Notes under the pieces: generated by a model
Told to the model about the DNA's origin: nothing
Databases searched by the model: none
The model's input: only the letters and a program-made list of their open reading frames with translations
Source: Georgenia satyanarayanai
GTDB taxonomy: Bacteria > Actinomycetota > Actinomycetes > Actinomycetales > Actinomycetaceae
Reading direction: 5' to 3'
NCBI RefSeq assembly: GCF_023715365.1
Contig: NZ_JAMBNZ010000015.1
Span: forward strand, 1 to 64,000
DNA: 64,000 nt
Position numbers and translations under genes: made by a program
Shown: positions 15,655 through 25,891 of the stretch, in pieces
Position numbering within the stretch: position 1 is the first letter of the stretch
Layout of the letters: each line of letters begins with the position of its first letter

Positions 15655-16629
15655 TCATGCCCGGATCGGGCCGGCCTCGAGCGGGCCGCCGTACCAGTCC
15701 TCGATGAGCGAGCGGGCGATCGAGGACAGCGAGGGCAGCAGCACGCTCCCCTCGGCGACGGCGGCGGCCAGCGCGGCGCGGGTGAAGAAGCGCGCGTCGG
15801 TGAGCTCCACGCCGTCGACGGTGATCTCCGTGCCCGCCCCCGGGGCGACGTCCGCCCGGAATGCGGTCATCAGCGAGCAGGGGAAGGGCCACGGCTGGCT
15901 GCCCTCGTAGCGCACCGCGTCGACGACGACGCCGGTCTCCTCGGCCACCTCCCGCCGCACCGCCGCCTCCAGCGACTCCCCCGGCTCGACGTACCCGGCC
16001 AGGGTGGAGAAGCGGTGCTCGGGCCAGTGGGCGGCGTGCCCGAGCAGCAGACGGTCCTCGGCGTCGACGACCGCCATGATGACCGCCGCGTCGGTGCGCG
16101 GGTAGTGCAGCGAGTGGTCGACGACGCAGCGGCGCACCCACCCGGCCTCGAGCACCTCGGTCGCCTCCCCGCAGCGGGGGCAGCGCGGGTTGCGCGCGTG
16201 CCACGCGGCGAGCGCCACCGCCGTCGTGCCCAGCCCCGTGTCCCGGTCGCTCAGCCGGTCCCCGACCTCCCGCAGGTTGCGCATCCCGACGCCGGCGAGG
16301 AGGGCCACGAGCGGCGCGTCGGTGTCGACCGGTGCGCCGTCGAGGTCCCGCTCCGAGCCGAGGTGGCCGGGCAGGACGAGCGCGACGAAACGCGCGTCCC
16401 CCTCCCGGCCGAGGTAGTGGACCTGCTCTGCCGTCCACGCGTCCGCCGGCACGTCGGCCGCGGGGAGCAGGACGAGACCGTCCTCCCGTGCCCCGACCTG
16501 GCCCCGGTGGACGAGGACGACGCGCGTGCCCGGGTCCTCCCGCAGCTCACCGAGGAGGTCGGGACGGGCACGGGAGGCGCCGTCGGCGTCGATGGTCGTG
16601 CGCGCGAGGGGGAGCTGGGTGAGGGCCAC
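15655..16629 (-). CDS. nudC: NADH pyrophosphatase / NAD-cap decapping Nudix hydrolase
   Basis: A 324-residue NudC. The middle has a zinc ribbon starting CPRCGEATEVLEAGW. The Nudix box is GYVEPGESLEAAVRREVAEE and onward. The NADH-specific SQPWPFPCSLM follows about 20 residues later. The enzyme cleaves NADH to NMNH and AMP and removes NAD caps from RNA. The start is GTG 16629, which has no ribosome site but sits 6 bases from a -10-like TACGGT, suggesting a leaderless mRNA. It is divergent from the phosphotransferase-like gene, as Rv3199c is from its neighbour. Confidence 0.93.
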   Translation of the reverse strand: MALTQLPLARTTIDADGASRARPDLLGELREDPGTRVVLVHRGQVGAREDGLVLLPAADVPADAWTAEQVHYLGREGDARFVALVLPGHLGSERDLDGAPVDTDAPLVALLAGVGMRNLREVGDRLSDRDTGLGTTAVALAAWHARNPRCPRCGEATEVLEAGWVRRCVVDHSLHYPRTDAAVIMAVVDAEDRLLLGHAAHWPEHRFSTLAGYVEPGESLEAAVRREVAEETGVVVDAVRYEGSQPWPFPCSLMTAFRADVAPGAGTEITVDGVELTDARFFTRAALAAAVAEGSVLLPSLSSIARSLIEDWYGGPLEAGPIRA

Positions 16630-16635
16630 CCGCGC

Positions 16636-16707
16636 ACCGTATCCGCACCCCGATCTGGGGGCGCGCCGCGGGCGCCGCGGGTGTGGAGGGCGCGCGCGTC
16701 CTACGGT
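16636..16707. promoter_or_regulatory. Divergent promoters for leaderless nudC and phosphotransferase-like gene
   Basis: TACGGT occurs on both strands: at 16636-16641 (minus) exactly 6 bases before the nudC GTG, and at 16702-16707 (plus) exactly 6 bases before the GTG at 16714. This spacing fits a -10 element with transcription starting at the start codon. Neither gene has a ribosome site. No convincing -35 boxes are seen. Confidence 0.55.
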
Positions 16708-16713
16708 TGGGGC

Positions 16714-17832
16714 GTGACACGTAGATCCCCCCTCGCCCTGGCGGCGCTCGCCACTGCGGCGGTGCCGGGCCTCGACGTCGTCGCGACCCGCTCCCCGCAG
16801 AGCACCACCGCCGACTTCCAGGTCACCGGGGTCCTCGACTCCGGCGGTCGCCACTGGGTGGTCCGCTGCCCGCTGCACGCCTCCGCCGGGGCGTCGCTCG
16901 AGGCGGAGGTCGCGCTGCTGGGCACGCTCGCGGCACACGTCCGCGACGGCGTGCTGCCCTTCGCCGTGCCCGAGCCTGCCGGCTTCGCCGCCCTTCCCGA
17001 GGGCGGGCGCGCGATGGTCTACCGCCAGCTGCGCGGACGCCCCCTCGACCTCGAGCGCCTCGGCGCCGGGCCCGGGCTCGCGGCGGACCTGGGGCGCAGC
17101 CTCGCGGCGCTCCACGAGCTGCCCGCGCGGATCGTCGAGGACGCCGGCCTGCCGGTCTACGACGCCGACGAGTACCGCAAGCGCTGCCTCGCGGAGATCG
17201 ACACCGCCGCCCGCACGGGGCACGTGCCCACCGTCGTGCTGGCTCGCTGGGAGCGGGCCCTGGAGGACGTCGCCCTGTGGCGCTTCCGCACCACCCCGGT
17301 CCACGGGGACCTCGCCGAGGAGCACGTCCTCGTCCAGGACGGCGAGGTGAGCGCGGTCATCAGCTTCTCCGAGACCCACGTGGGCGACCCCGCCGTCGAC
17401 CTCGCGTGGTTGCTCGCGAGCGCCCCCGAGGAGTGCCTCGACGCGATCGAGGAGGCCTACGCCCTCGCGCGCCCCGAGAACGCCGACACCTACCTCCTCG
17501 ACCGGGCCCAGCTCGTCGGGGAGCTCGCCCTGGCGCGCTGGCTCATGCACGGTGTCAACACGTCCAACGAGCAGGTCGTCGCGGACGCCGTCCACATGCT
17601 CGAGGACCTCGCCGAGCAGGTGGGGGACGCGGAACCGATCGGCCACCGGGAACCCGTCGTCGTCCCCGGCCGGCCCGAGGACTGGGCCGAGGACGGCGAC
17701 GACGCAGCTGCCGGCGCCGAGGACCTCGACCCGAACGCGACCGCCGAGCTGCCGTTCCTGCGCGCGGAGCAGTCCCCGGACGACCCGGCCGAGGAGACCG
17801 AGCCCGACGGCGGGGAGCCGTCCCGGGCGTGA
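16714..17832 (+). CDS. Aminoglycoside/macrolide phosphotransferase-fold protein, atypical active site
   Basis: A 372-residue APH/Mph-fold protein. An N-lobe (about 30-105) precedes the C-lobe catalytic loop VHGDLAEEHVLV (His197, Asp199). The later loop reads AVISFSETHVGDPAVDLAWLL. The usual metal-binding Asp of the IDW/IDF motif is Ser217 here, so canonical phosphotransfer may be lost. The residue normally Asn in the HGD loop is His, as in macrolide phosphotransferases. The last about 90 residues are acidic and disordered. Its closeness to whiB7 makes a resistance role tempting, but the family is common beside nudC. Its stop overlaps the PAP2 gene start by 4 bases. Confidence 0.75.
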   Translation: MTRRSPLALAALATAAVPGLDVVATRSPQSTTADFQVTGVLDSGGRHWVVRCPLHASAGASLEAEVALLGTLAAHVRDGVLPFAVPEPAGFAALPEGGRAMVYRQLRGRPLDLERLGAGPGLAADLGRSLAALHELPARIVEDAGLPVYDADEYRKRCLAEIDTAARTGHVPTVVLARWERALEDVALWRFRTTPVHGDLAEEHVLVQDGEVSAVISFSETHVGDPAVDLAWLLASAPEECLDAIEEAYALARPENADTYLLDRAQLVGELALARWLMHGVNTSNEQVVADAVHMLEDLAEQVGDAEPIGHREPVVVPGRPEDWAEDGDDAAAGAEDLDPNATAELPFLRAEQSPDDPAEETEPDGGEPSRA

Positions 17833-18692
17833 GCGGCGCCCCGTCCGCCGATGCCCCGCGCCGGGACGCCGCCCTCACCGCCGTGCTGGCGGCCGTCGGC
17901 GTGCTCGGCGTGTGGTGGGTCTTCGTCACCACCTCCCTGGGGCAGCGGGTGGAGAGCACCGCGCTCGAGGGCTCGCGGATCGGCCGGCGTCGCCTGTCCG
18001 AGGGCAGCCAGACGGTGCTCGACGTCGTCTCGGTGCCCTTCCTCGTCGTCGTCATCGTCGTCGGTGTCGCGATCGCCCTGGTGCAGCGGCAGGGGCGGGT
18101 CGCGCTCGCGGTGCCGCTCCTCGTCGGCGGTGCCAACGTCACGACGCAGGTCCTCAAGTACCAGGTCCTCACCCGTCCCGACCTCGGCGTCTCCGAGGCG
18201 GTCGCCAACTCGCTGCCGAGCGGGCACACGACGGTGGCCGGCACGGTGGCCGCCGTCGCCGTCCTCGTCGCGCCGCCGCGCTGGCGCTGGGCCACCGCGC
18301 TGGCGGGCTGGGCCTACGCGGGCGGCACCGGGCTTGCCACGATGGTCAACGGCTGGCACCGGGCCTCCGACGTCGCCGCGGCGATGCTCGTCGTCCTCCT
18401 GTGGGGCGCGCTCGCCGTGCTCGTCGGGAGGCCGCTCCCGCCCGGCCCGGGCCACCGTCCGACGGCGGTGACGCGCCGGCTGGTCCTCCTCGCCGCGGGG
18501 GTGAGCGGGCTGCTCACGAGCGTGTCCCTCGCCCTCACCGCGGGCAGCACCGGATCCGACGCGAGCCGCGCCGAGCTGCTCGTCGCCTACGGCGGGGCCG
18601 TGCTCGGCGTTGCCGCGGTCACCCTCCTCACCGCGGGCCTCCTCCTTCGCCTGTGCACGTCCGGCCCGGGGCGCCGGGGCCGCAGGCGCTGA
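17829..18692 (+). CDS. PAP2-type membrane phosphatase
   Basis: A 287-residue integral membrane protein from the GTG that overlaps the previous stop (GTGA). The phosphatidic-acid-phosphatase signature is present in order: KYQVLTRP, then SLPSGHTT, then GWHRASDV with the nucleophilic histidine. About six hydrophobic segments are seen, including an N-terminal one at about 15-35. Family members dephosphorylate lipid phosphates such as undecaprenyl pyrophosphate or phosphatidic acid outside the membrane. The substrate cannot be told here. The Ser-Arg usually before the last motif is replaced (MVNGWH). It is translationally coupled to the phosphotransferase-like protein. Confidence 0.85.
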   Translation: MSGAPSADAPRRDAALTAVLAAVGVLGVWWVFVTTSLGQRVESTALEGSRIGRRRLSEGSQTVLDVVSVPFLVVVIVVGVAIALVQRQGRVALAVPLLVGGANVTTQVLKYQVLTRPDLGVSEAVANSLPSGHTTVAGTVAAVAVLVAPPRWRWATALAGWAYAGGTGLATMVNGWHRASDVAAAMLVVLLWGALAVLVGRPLPPGPGHRPTAVTRRLVLLAAGVSGLLTSVSLALTAGSTGSDASRAELLVAYGGAVLGVAAVTLLTAGLLLRLCTSGPGRRGRRR

Positions 18693-18698
18693 CGCGGC

Positions 18699-18714
18699 CG
18701 GACAGTCCTGTCCG
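18699..18714. terminator. Short hairpin after PAP2 gene
   Basis: A 7-base perfect stem with a 2-base centre (CGGACAG / CTGTCCG) begins 7 bases after the PAP2 stop. It may end the upstream operon before the transporter operon starts. Confidence 0.35.
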
Positions 18715-18802
18715 CTCTCGAGATGCGGCACCGCCACTCTCGGTGTTGTCTATGGGCCACACGTCGGCCGCCGCAGGCCGACCGTCACGCCGAGGAGGGC
18801 AC

Positions 18803-20065
18803 GTGCGACGACCGCGGACGACGATCACGGTCCTGACGCTCGCCCTGGCCGCCGGCCTCAGCGCCTGCGCCAGCGAGTCCGGACCCCCCGTGCTCACCTG
18901 GTACATCAACCCCGACGACGGCGGCCAGGAGTCCCTCGCGCAGACGTGCACCGAGGAGGCCGAGGGCGAGTACCGCATCGAGACCTCGCTGCTCCCGCGC
19001 GACGCCGCGTCCCAGCGTGAGCAGCTCGCCCGCCGCCTCGCCGCCTCCGACGAGTCGATCGACATCATGAGCCTCGACCCGCCGTTCATCCCCGAGATGG
19101 CGGCCGCCGGCTTCCTCGCCCCGGTCCCCGACGACCTCCAGGAGACCGAGGACGTCGTCCAGGGCGCGGTGGACTCCGCGACGTGGGACGGGGAGCTCGT
19201 CTCGGTCCCGTTCTGGGCCAACACCCAGCTGCTCTGGTACCGCAAGTCGGTGGCCGAGGAGGCCGGGCTGGACATGGAGCAACCCGTCACCTGGGATCAG
19301 CTCATCGAGGTGGCCACCGACCAGGATCTGCTCCTCGGCGTCCAGGGGGCCAAGGCCGAGTCCCTCACCGTGTGGATCAACGCGCTCATCGCGTCCGGCG
19401 GCGGCGAGGTCATCGCCAACCCCGAGGCCGAGGCGGACGAGGTGGAGATCGACCTCGACTCCGACGCCGGCCGCGCCGCTGCCTCCGTGCTCCAGCGGAT
19501 CGGGCAGGGCGGCCTGGCGGGGTCCGGGTTCCCGACGGCGGACGAGAACGCGTCGATGAACCTCTTCCGCGGGGACGACGGCTCGTTCATGGTCAACTGG
19601 CCCTTCGTGTGGCCGGCCATCAACGGCTCGGACCCGGACATCGCCGAGGACATCGGCTGGGCCATCTACCCGCGGATGGACGAGGGCACCGACGCCGCGC
19701 CGCCCGTCGGCGGGATCAACCTCGGGGTCAGCGCCTTCAGCGAGCACGTCGACGCCGCCTACGACGCCGTCGCATGCATCGTCCGTCCCGAGCACCAGGC
19801 CGAGTACTTCGTCACCAACGGCAACCCGCCGTCGTCGGTCGAGGCCTACGAGGACGAGCGGGTCCAGGAGGACTTCCCGATGGCCGACACCATCCGGGAG
19901 TCCCTCGAGCTCGCCGCCCCGCGTCCCCAGACGCCCTACTACAACGAGGTCTCGATCGGCCTGCAGGAGACCTGGCACCCGCCCGCGGGGGTCGATCCCG
20001 ACGTCACCCCCGGGTCCTCGGCCGACTTCATCACCGCGGTCCTGCGAGACGAGAGGCTGCTATGA
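18803..20065 (+). CDS. lpqY: ABC sugar-binding lipoprotein, LpqY-like (trehalose)
   Basis: A 420-residue lipoprotein from GTG 18803 after GAGGAGGG. The signal peptide ends in the lipobox LSAC (Cys about 22). Conserved stretches match mycobacterial LpqY closely: the opening VLTWYINPDDGG, SLLPRDAASQREQLARRLAA, NTQLLWYR, MVNWPFVWPAI, GGINLGVSAF and RPQTPYYNEVSI. LpqY feeds the SugA-SugB-SugC importer that recovers trehalose. The four genes follow in the same order here with overlaps. The ligand is inferred from similarity to LpqY and could be another disaccharide. It may also serve osmolyte uptake, given the adjacent ectoine genes. Confidence 0.85.
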   Translation: MRRPRTTITVLTLALAAGLSACASESGPPVLTWYINPDDGGQESLAQTCTEEAEGEYRIETSLLPRDAASQREQLARRLAASDESIDIMSLDPPFIPEMAAAGFLAPVPDDLQETEDVVQGAVDSATWDGELVSVPFWANTQLLWYRKSVAEEAGLDMEQPVTWDQLIEVATDQDLLLGVQGAKAESLTVWINALIASGGGEVIANPEAEADEVEIDLDSDAGRAAASVLQRIGQGGLAGSGFPTADENASMNLFRGDDGSFMVNWPFVWPAINGSDPDIAEDIGWAIYPRMDEGTDAAPPVGGINLGVSAFSEHVDAAYDAVACIVRPEHQAEYFVTNGNPPSSVEAYEDERVQEDFPMADTIRESLELAAPRPQTPYYNEVSIGLQETWHPPAGVDPDVTPGSSADFITAVLRDERLL

Positions 20066-21057
20066 CCTCGAACATCCCGGCGGCCGGTCCCGCAGCGGAC
20101 CGGCGCCCCGACGATCCCACCCCCCGGCCCGACTCCCGCCCGCGCGGCAAGAAGGGCTCGGACCGCTCCCGCTCCGAGGCCCGGCTCGGCTGGTACCTCG
20201 CCGGCCCCGCGTTCGTCATCATGCTGGCGGTCACGCTCTACCCGATCCTCCAGGCGCTCTACGACTCGCTGTTCAGCCTGCGCCTCACCGCGCCGGACGA
20301 GACCGAGCTCATCTGGTTCCGCAACTACCAGGTGGTGCTCGGCGACCCCGCCTTCCTCCAGTCGCTGTGGATCACGATCGTCATCACGATCATCACCGTG
20401 CTCATCGAGCTCGTGCTCGGCTTCCTCCTCGCGCTCGTCATGCACCGCGCGATCCAGAACCTCCGCGGCCTGATCCGCACGGCGATCCTCGTCCCCTACG
20501 GCATCATCACCGTCGTCTCCGCCTTCGCGTGGTTCTACGCCTTCGACATCAACTCCGGCGGCTACGTCAACAACTGGTTCGACTGGGTCCCGGGCATCAC
20601 CGAGAACCTCAACTGGTTCGCCTCCCAGGGCACGTCGCTGTTCGTCATCATCGCCTCCGAGGTGTGGAAGACGACCCCGTTCATCTCCCTGCTCCTCCTG
20701 TCCGGCCTCGCGCAGGTGCCCGGGGACCTGGAGGAGGCGGCGAAGGTCGACGGCGCGACGGGCTGGCAGGTCCTCAAGCGCGTCATCCTGCCGAACATGA
20801 AGGCGGCGATCATGGTCGCCGTCCTCTTCCGGGCGCTGGAGGCCTTCCGGATCTTCGACAACGTCTACATCATGACCAACGGCGCGAACGACACCGAGGT
20901 CCTCTCGCTGCTCGCCTACGACACCTCGATCGGGCGGCTCGAGATCGGCCTCGGCTCGGCGATCTCCGTGCTGCTCTTCCTCTGCGTGCTCATCATCGCG
21001 GGCATCGCGATCAAGGGCTTCAAGGTCGATCTCGCCGGCTCGACGGGAGGAAAGTGA
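20062..21057 (+). CDS. sugA: ABC sugar permease, SugA-like
   Basis: A 331-residue permease of the MalF/SugA type, starting at the ATG that overlaps the lpqY stop (ATGA). After a hydrophilic, proline/arginine-rich N-terminus of about 40 residues come six membrane segments. The EAA loop is EEAAKVDGATGWQVLKRVILP, which docks onto the ATPase. It forms the channel with the downstream SugB-like protein. The N-terminal extension is longer than usual but has no domain I recognise. Confidence 0.88.
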   Translation: MTSNIPAAGPAADRRPDDPTPRPDSRPRGKKGSDRSRSEARLGWYLAGPAFVIMLAVTLYPILQALYDSLFSLRLTAPDETELIWFRNYQVVLGDPAFLQSLWITIVITIITVLIELVLGFLLALVMHRAIQNLRGLIRTAILVPYGIITVVSAFAWFYAFDINSGGYVNNWFDWVPGITENLNWFASQGTSLFVIIASEVWKTTPFISLLLLSGLAQVPGDLEEAAKVDGATGWQVLKRVILPNMKAAIMVAVLFRALEAFRIFDNVYIMTNGANDTEVLSLLAYDTSIGRLEIGLGSAISVLLFLCVLIIAGIAIKGFKVDLAGSTGGK

Positions 21058-21905
21058 TGAGGGGCCTGTCCACGAAGCAGAAGATCGGGTGGGTGGCGAT
21101 CACGCTCGTCGTGCTCGTGTGGTCCCTGTTCCCCGTCGTGTCCATCGCCATGACCTCGTTCAAGACGCAGAGTGGGCTCTTCTCCGGGACCTTCCTGCCC
21201 GAGGAGTGGACACTGGAGAACTACGAGACGATCCTCGCGCCGGGCGGCAGCGCCCAGGACCTCTTCCTGCCGTCGCTGCGCAACTCCATCGGCATCTCGC
21301 TCATCGCCACCTTCATCGCCGTCGTCCTCGCGACGCTGTGTGCGTACGCCATCGCCCGGCTGGACTTCCGGGGCAAGCGGCTCATCCTCACCACCGCCTT
21401 GGCCGTGTCGGTATTCCCCGTCGTCTCGATCGTCACGCCGCTGTTCAACCTCTGGCGCTCCATCGGTCTGTACGACACCTGGGCCGGCCTCGTCATCCCC
21501 TACCTGTCGCTCACGTTGCCGATCTCCATCTGGACCCTGGCGGCCTTCTTCCGGCAGATCCCCTGGGAGCTGGAGCAGGCGGCCCAGGTGGACGGCGCCA
21601 CCCCGTTCCAAGCCTTCCGCAAGGCCGTCGTCCCGCTCGCCGCCCCCGGCGTGTTCACGACGGCGATCATTGCCTTCTTCATCGCGTGGAACGACTTCGT
21701 CTACGGCATCTCGCTCACCTCGACGAGCGCCGCCCGGCCCGTGCCGGCGGCCCTGTCCTTCTTCACCGGCGCCTCGCAGTTCGAGGAGCCCACCGGTTCG
21801 ATCGCGGCGGCTGCCATCGTCGTCACCGTGCCGGTCGTCATCGTCGTCCTGCTCTTCCAGCGGCGCATCGTGTCCGGCCTCACCCAAGGCGCAGTCAAGG
21901 GCTGA
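21057..21905 (+). CDS. sugB: ABC sugar permease, SugB-like
   Basis: A 282-residue permease of the MalG/SugB type. The start ATG 21057 shares one base with the sugA stop and follows GGGAGGAAAG. Six membrane segments are present. The EAA loop is [23 protein letters not shown]. The ending ([16 protein letters not shown]) is the one usual for MalG-like subunits and contacts the transport path. It pairs with SugA. Confidence 0.9.
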   Translation: MRGLSTKQKIGWVAITLVVLVWSLFPVVSIAMTSFKTQSGLFSGTFLPEEWTLENYETILAPGGSAQDLFLPSLRNSIGISLIATFIAVVLATLCAYAIARLDFRGKRLILTTALAVSVFPVVSIVTPLFNLWRSIGLYDTWAGLVIPYLSLTLPISIWTLAAFFRQIPWELEQAAQVDGATPFQAFRKAVVPLAAPGVFTTAIIAFFIAWNDFVYGISLTSTSAARPVPAALSFFTGASQFEEPTGSIAAAAIVVTVPVVIVVLLFQRRIVSGLTQGAVKG

Positions 21906-21930
21906 GGCCCGAACGACAAGGAGTTCAGCC

Positions 21931-23232
<1,302 letters not shown>

Positions 23233-23260
23233 CTCGCCCGCTTCACCCCTGCCCCTCGCC

Positions 23261-23303
23261 GCCGACAGCTGGATCCCGCACCGGACGGGATCCGGCTGTC
23301 GGC
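23261..23303. terminator. Hairpin after sugC
   Basis: 18-base arms with one G-U pair and a 7-base loop lie 28 bases beyond the sugC stop. The arm sequence (GCCGACAGCYGGATCCCG) resembles the hairpins after pmmB and xylB. Confidence 0.7.
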
Positions 23304-23534
23304 GCATGCGGGTGGGGCGAGGGCTGGCGTGGCCCAAGTCACACTTAGGGAAATATCTCACCATGCGGACGCAATTTCCCCCGGCCAGGGCCGCGCCGGA
23401 ACGAGGTCGAGCTTCCCGCACCATGTCACGCCAGACCGCCGCTCCGCCGCCCGCCGAGATCAGGCCCGGAGGGCGACGGCAGGCCGCTGGACGACTGTCG
23501 GACGGCGCGCGACCTCGTTAACGTGGTTGGCCGT
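23304..23534 (+). promoter_or_regulatory. ectA upstream region
   Basis: This is the non-coding region before the ectoine genes. It contains one AT-richer island (23341-23390, with gggaaatatctcacc) that may be an upstream regulatory element. A -10-like TAACGT lies at 23519-23524, ten bases before the ectA ATG, with TGTCGG at 23497-23502 as a weak -35. The predicted leader is only a few bases, so ectA may be translated without a Shine-Dalgarno. No EctR-type regulator gene is nearby. Confidence 0.4.
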
Positions 23535-24083
23535 ATGCCCCCCGCCACACCAGCAGCACCCCGTGTCCCGTCCGCCGCCGCACCCGACACAGTCAGCGGC
23601 AACCCGCCCGTGACCGTGCGGCCTCCGCAGCCCGCCGAGGGCGCCGACATGTGGCGCCTCGCCCGCGACTCCGGCGCCCTGGACCTCAACACCTCCTACG
23701 CCTACCTCCTCCTCGCGCGCGACTTCGCGCGCACCTGCCGGGTGGCCGTGGTCAGCGGTGAGGTCGTGGGCTTCCTCCTCGGCTACCGCCGTCCCGAGGA
23801 GCCGGGCACCCTGTTCGTCTGGCAGGTCGCCGTCGACCCTGCCCAGCGCGGGCGGCGGCTCGCCGCCCGGCTCCTGGCCGACGCCGCCGCCGGCGCCGTT
23901 TTCGTGGAGGCCACGATCACCGCGGACAACACCGCCTCCCAGCGCCTCTTCGAAAGCTTCGCCGCCGAGCGCGGCGCCCCCCTGGTCCGCAGCGGGCTCT
24001 TCGCCGCCGCGGACTTCCCCGACGCCGGACACGAGACCGAAGGGCTGGTGAGGATCGGCCCCCTGGAGCCCATCGAGAGCTGA
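23535..24083 (+). CDS. ectA: L-2,4-diaminobutyrate acetyltransferase
   Basis: A 182-residue GNAT acetyltransferase, first in ectABC. Family stretches are seen: ALDLNTSYAYLLLARDFA, VVGFLLGYRRPEEPGTLFVWQVAVDP, the acetyl-CoA loop QRGRRLAARLL and EATITADNTASQRLFESFA. EctA acetylates diaminobutyrate at N4 (gamma). The start is ATG 23535. GTG 23523 would add four residues. Neither has a ribosome site. The first about 30 residues are proline/alanine-rich and not conserved. The context with ectB and ectC makes the call firm. Confidence 0.95.
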   Translation: MPPATPAAPRVPSAAAPDTVSGNPPVTVRPPQPAEGADMWRLARDSGALDLNTSYAYLLLARDFARTCRVAVVSGEVVGFLLGYRRPEEPGTLFVWQVAVDPAQRGRRLAARLLADAAAGAVFVEATITADNTASQRLFESFAAERGAPLVRSGLFAAADFPDAGHETEGLVRIGPLEPIES

Positions 24084-24131
24084 ACCCCGCACCCACACGC
24101 GTCCGTACCGCCACGAAAGGCAGCCTCCCCG

Positions 24132-25412
24132 ATGACGATCACCAGCCCGACCACGACCACGACCGATCTCGAGTCCGAGGTCCGCAGCTACTCCCGCTCC
24201 TGGCCGGTCACCTTCGACCGCGCCGTCGGCGCGACGATGTACGACACCGACGGCAACCCGTACATCGACTTCTTCGCCGGCGCCGGCTCCCTCAACTACG
24301 GGCACAACAACCCGGCCCTGAAAAAGGTGCTCCTCGACTACCTCGCGCGTGACGGCGTCGTGCACTCGCTGGACATGTTCACCGCGGCACGCGACGAGTT
24401 CCTCACGACCTTCGCCGACACGATCCTGCGTCCCCGCGGACTGGACCACAAGGTCGTCTTCCCCGGTCCCGGCGGTGCCAACGCCGTCGAGGCCGCGCTC
24501 AAGCTCGCACGCAAGGTCACCGGCCGCGAGTCGGTCATCAGCTTCACCAACGCCTTCCACGGCATGACCCTGGGCGCGCTGTCGGTGACCGGCAACGCGA
24601 TGAAGCGCGGCGGGGCGGGCATCCCCCTCGTCCACGCGACGCCGATGCCCTACGACGACTACTTCGACGGCGACGTCCAGGACTTCCTCTACCTCGAGCG
24701 GCTGCTCACCGACTCGGGCGGCGGCCTCAACCAGCCGGCCGCCGTCATCGTCGAGACGGTCCAGGGTGAGGGCGGGATCAACGCCGCTCGCGCCGAGTGG
24801 CTGCGCAACCTCGCGGACCTGTGCAAGCGGCACGGGATCCTGCTCATCGTCGACGACATCCAGATGGGCTGCGGCCGCACCGGCGGCTTCTTCAGCTTCG
24901 AGGAGGCCGACATCGTGCCCGACATCATCACGCTGTCGAAGTCGATCAGCGGCTACGGCCTGCCGATGGCGCTGACCCTCGTGCGCCCCGAGCTCGACAT
25001 CTGGGAGCCGGGTGAGCACAACGGCACCTTCCGCGGCTTCAACCCCGCCTTCGTCACCGCGACCGAGGCGATCCGCCGCTACTGGTCCGACGACGAGCTG
25101 CAGCGCAGCACGATCTCCCGCGGCCTGGCGGTCGAGTCACGCTTCAACGCGCTCGTCGCCCGCTACGAGAGCCACGGCCTCGTGGCCAAGGGCCGCGGCC
25201 TGGCCCGCGGGCTGCAGCTGCCCTCCGGCGAGCTCGCCGGCCGGGTCACCCAGGAGGCCTTCGCGAACGGCCTGCTCGTCGAGACGTCCGGGCCGGGCGA
25301 TGAGGTCGTCAAGCTGCTTCCCCCGCTGACCATCAGCCCGGCGGAGCTCGAGGCGGGCATGCGCATCCTCGAGCAGGCCGTCGTCACCGTCCTCGAGAAC
25401 CAGGAGAACTGA
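24132..25412 (+). CDS. ectB: Diaminobutyrate-2-oxoglutarate transaminase
   Basis: A 426-residue class III PLP aminotransferase, starting 48 bases after ectA with GAAAGG upstream. It makes L-2,4-diaminobutyrate from aspartate semialdehyde and glutamate. Visible are [33 protein letters not shown], the PLP-phosphate region [29 protein letters not shown] and the PLP-binding Lys270 in [12 protein letters not shown]. The length is typical. No aspartokinase or ectD follows, so the pathway here stops at ectoine unless other genes lie elsewhere. Confidence 0.96.
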   Translation: MTITSPTTTTTDLESEVRSYSRSWPVTFDRAVGATMYDTDGNPYIDFFAGAGSLNYGHNNPALKKVLLDYLARDGVVHSLDMFTAARDEFLTTFADTILRPRGLDHKVVFPGPGGANAVEAALKLARKVTGRESVISFTNAFHGMTLGALSVTGNAMKRGGAGIPLVHATPMPYDDYFDGDVQDFLYLERLLTDSGGGLNQPAAVIVETVQGEGGINAARAEWLRNLADLCKRHGILLIVDDIQMGCGRTGGFFSFEEADIVPDIITLSKSISGYGLPMALTLVRPELDIWEPGEHNGTFRGFNPAFVTATEAIRRYWSDDELQRSTISRGLAVESRFNALVARYESHGLVAKGRGLARGLQLPSGELAGRVTQEAFANGLLVETSGPGDEVVKLLPPLTISPAELEAGMRILEQAVVTVLENQEN

Positions 25413-25414
25413 CC

Positions 25415-25804
25415 ATGATCGTCCGCAGCTTCCACGATCTCGACGACACCGAGTTCGACATCCAGACCCCCAACTGGCGTTCGAAGCGCATCATCCTCGC
25501 CCGCGACAAGGTGGGCTTCTCGGTGCACGAGACCACCCTGTACGCCGGCACCGAGAACGAGTTCTGGTACGCCAACCACATCGAGGCCGTGATGATCGTC
25601 GAGGGCGAGGGCACGATCACCGACCTCGGCACCGGGCAGACGCACGAGCTCCGTCCGGGCTCGATGTACCTCCTCAACGAGCACGACAAGCACGTCGTCC
25701 GCCCGCGGACCGAGATCCGCACGATCTGCGTCTTCAACCCGCCCGTCACCGGCCGCGAGGTCCACGACGAGAACGGCGTCTACCCCCTCATCACCGAGCC
25801 CTGA
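25415..25804 (+). CDS. ectC: L-ectoine synthase
   Basis: A 129-residue cupin that closes N4-acetyl-diaminobutyrate into the tetrahydropyrimidine ectoine. It begins MIVRSFHDL and shows the family stretches [41 protein letters not shown], a [19 protein letters not shown] metal/cupin motif and [19 protein letters not shown]. The ATG is two bases after the ectB stop. A large bidirectional hairpin follows the stop. It is the last gene of the operon. Confidence 0.97.
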   Translation: MIVRSFHDLDDTEFDIQTPNWRSKRIILARDKVGFSVHETTLYAGTENEFWYANHIEAVMIVEGEGTITDLGTGQTHELRPGSMYLLNEHDKHVVRPRTEIRTICVFNPPVTGREVHDENGVYPLITEP

Positions 25805-25817
25805 CACCCCCCTCCAT

Positions 25818-25879
25818 CGCATATGCGGGAAATCCGCGGCTCCAGAGGACCCCGGAGCCGCGGATTTCGCGCATATGCG
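25818..25879. terminator. Long bidirectional hairpin between ectC and pepA
   Basis: 26-base arms with a single mismatch and a 10-base loop lie between the convergent ectC and pepA stops. The outer arm contains the palindrome GCATATGC. A short T-run (cttgttt) follows on the plus side, so it can act as an intrinsic terminator. Confidence 0.8.
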
Positions 25880-25891
25880 CTTGTTTGGGGG

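Noticed and set aside
16714-17832. Antibiotic-resistance kinase
   Set aside because: Fold and closeness to whiB7 suggest it, but a key metal-binding Asp is missing and the gene family is a common neighbour of nudC; no resistance call is justified.
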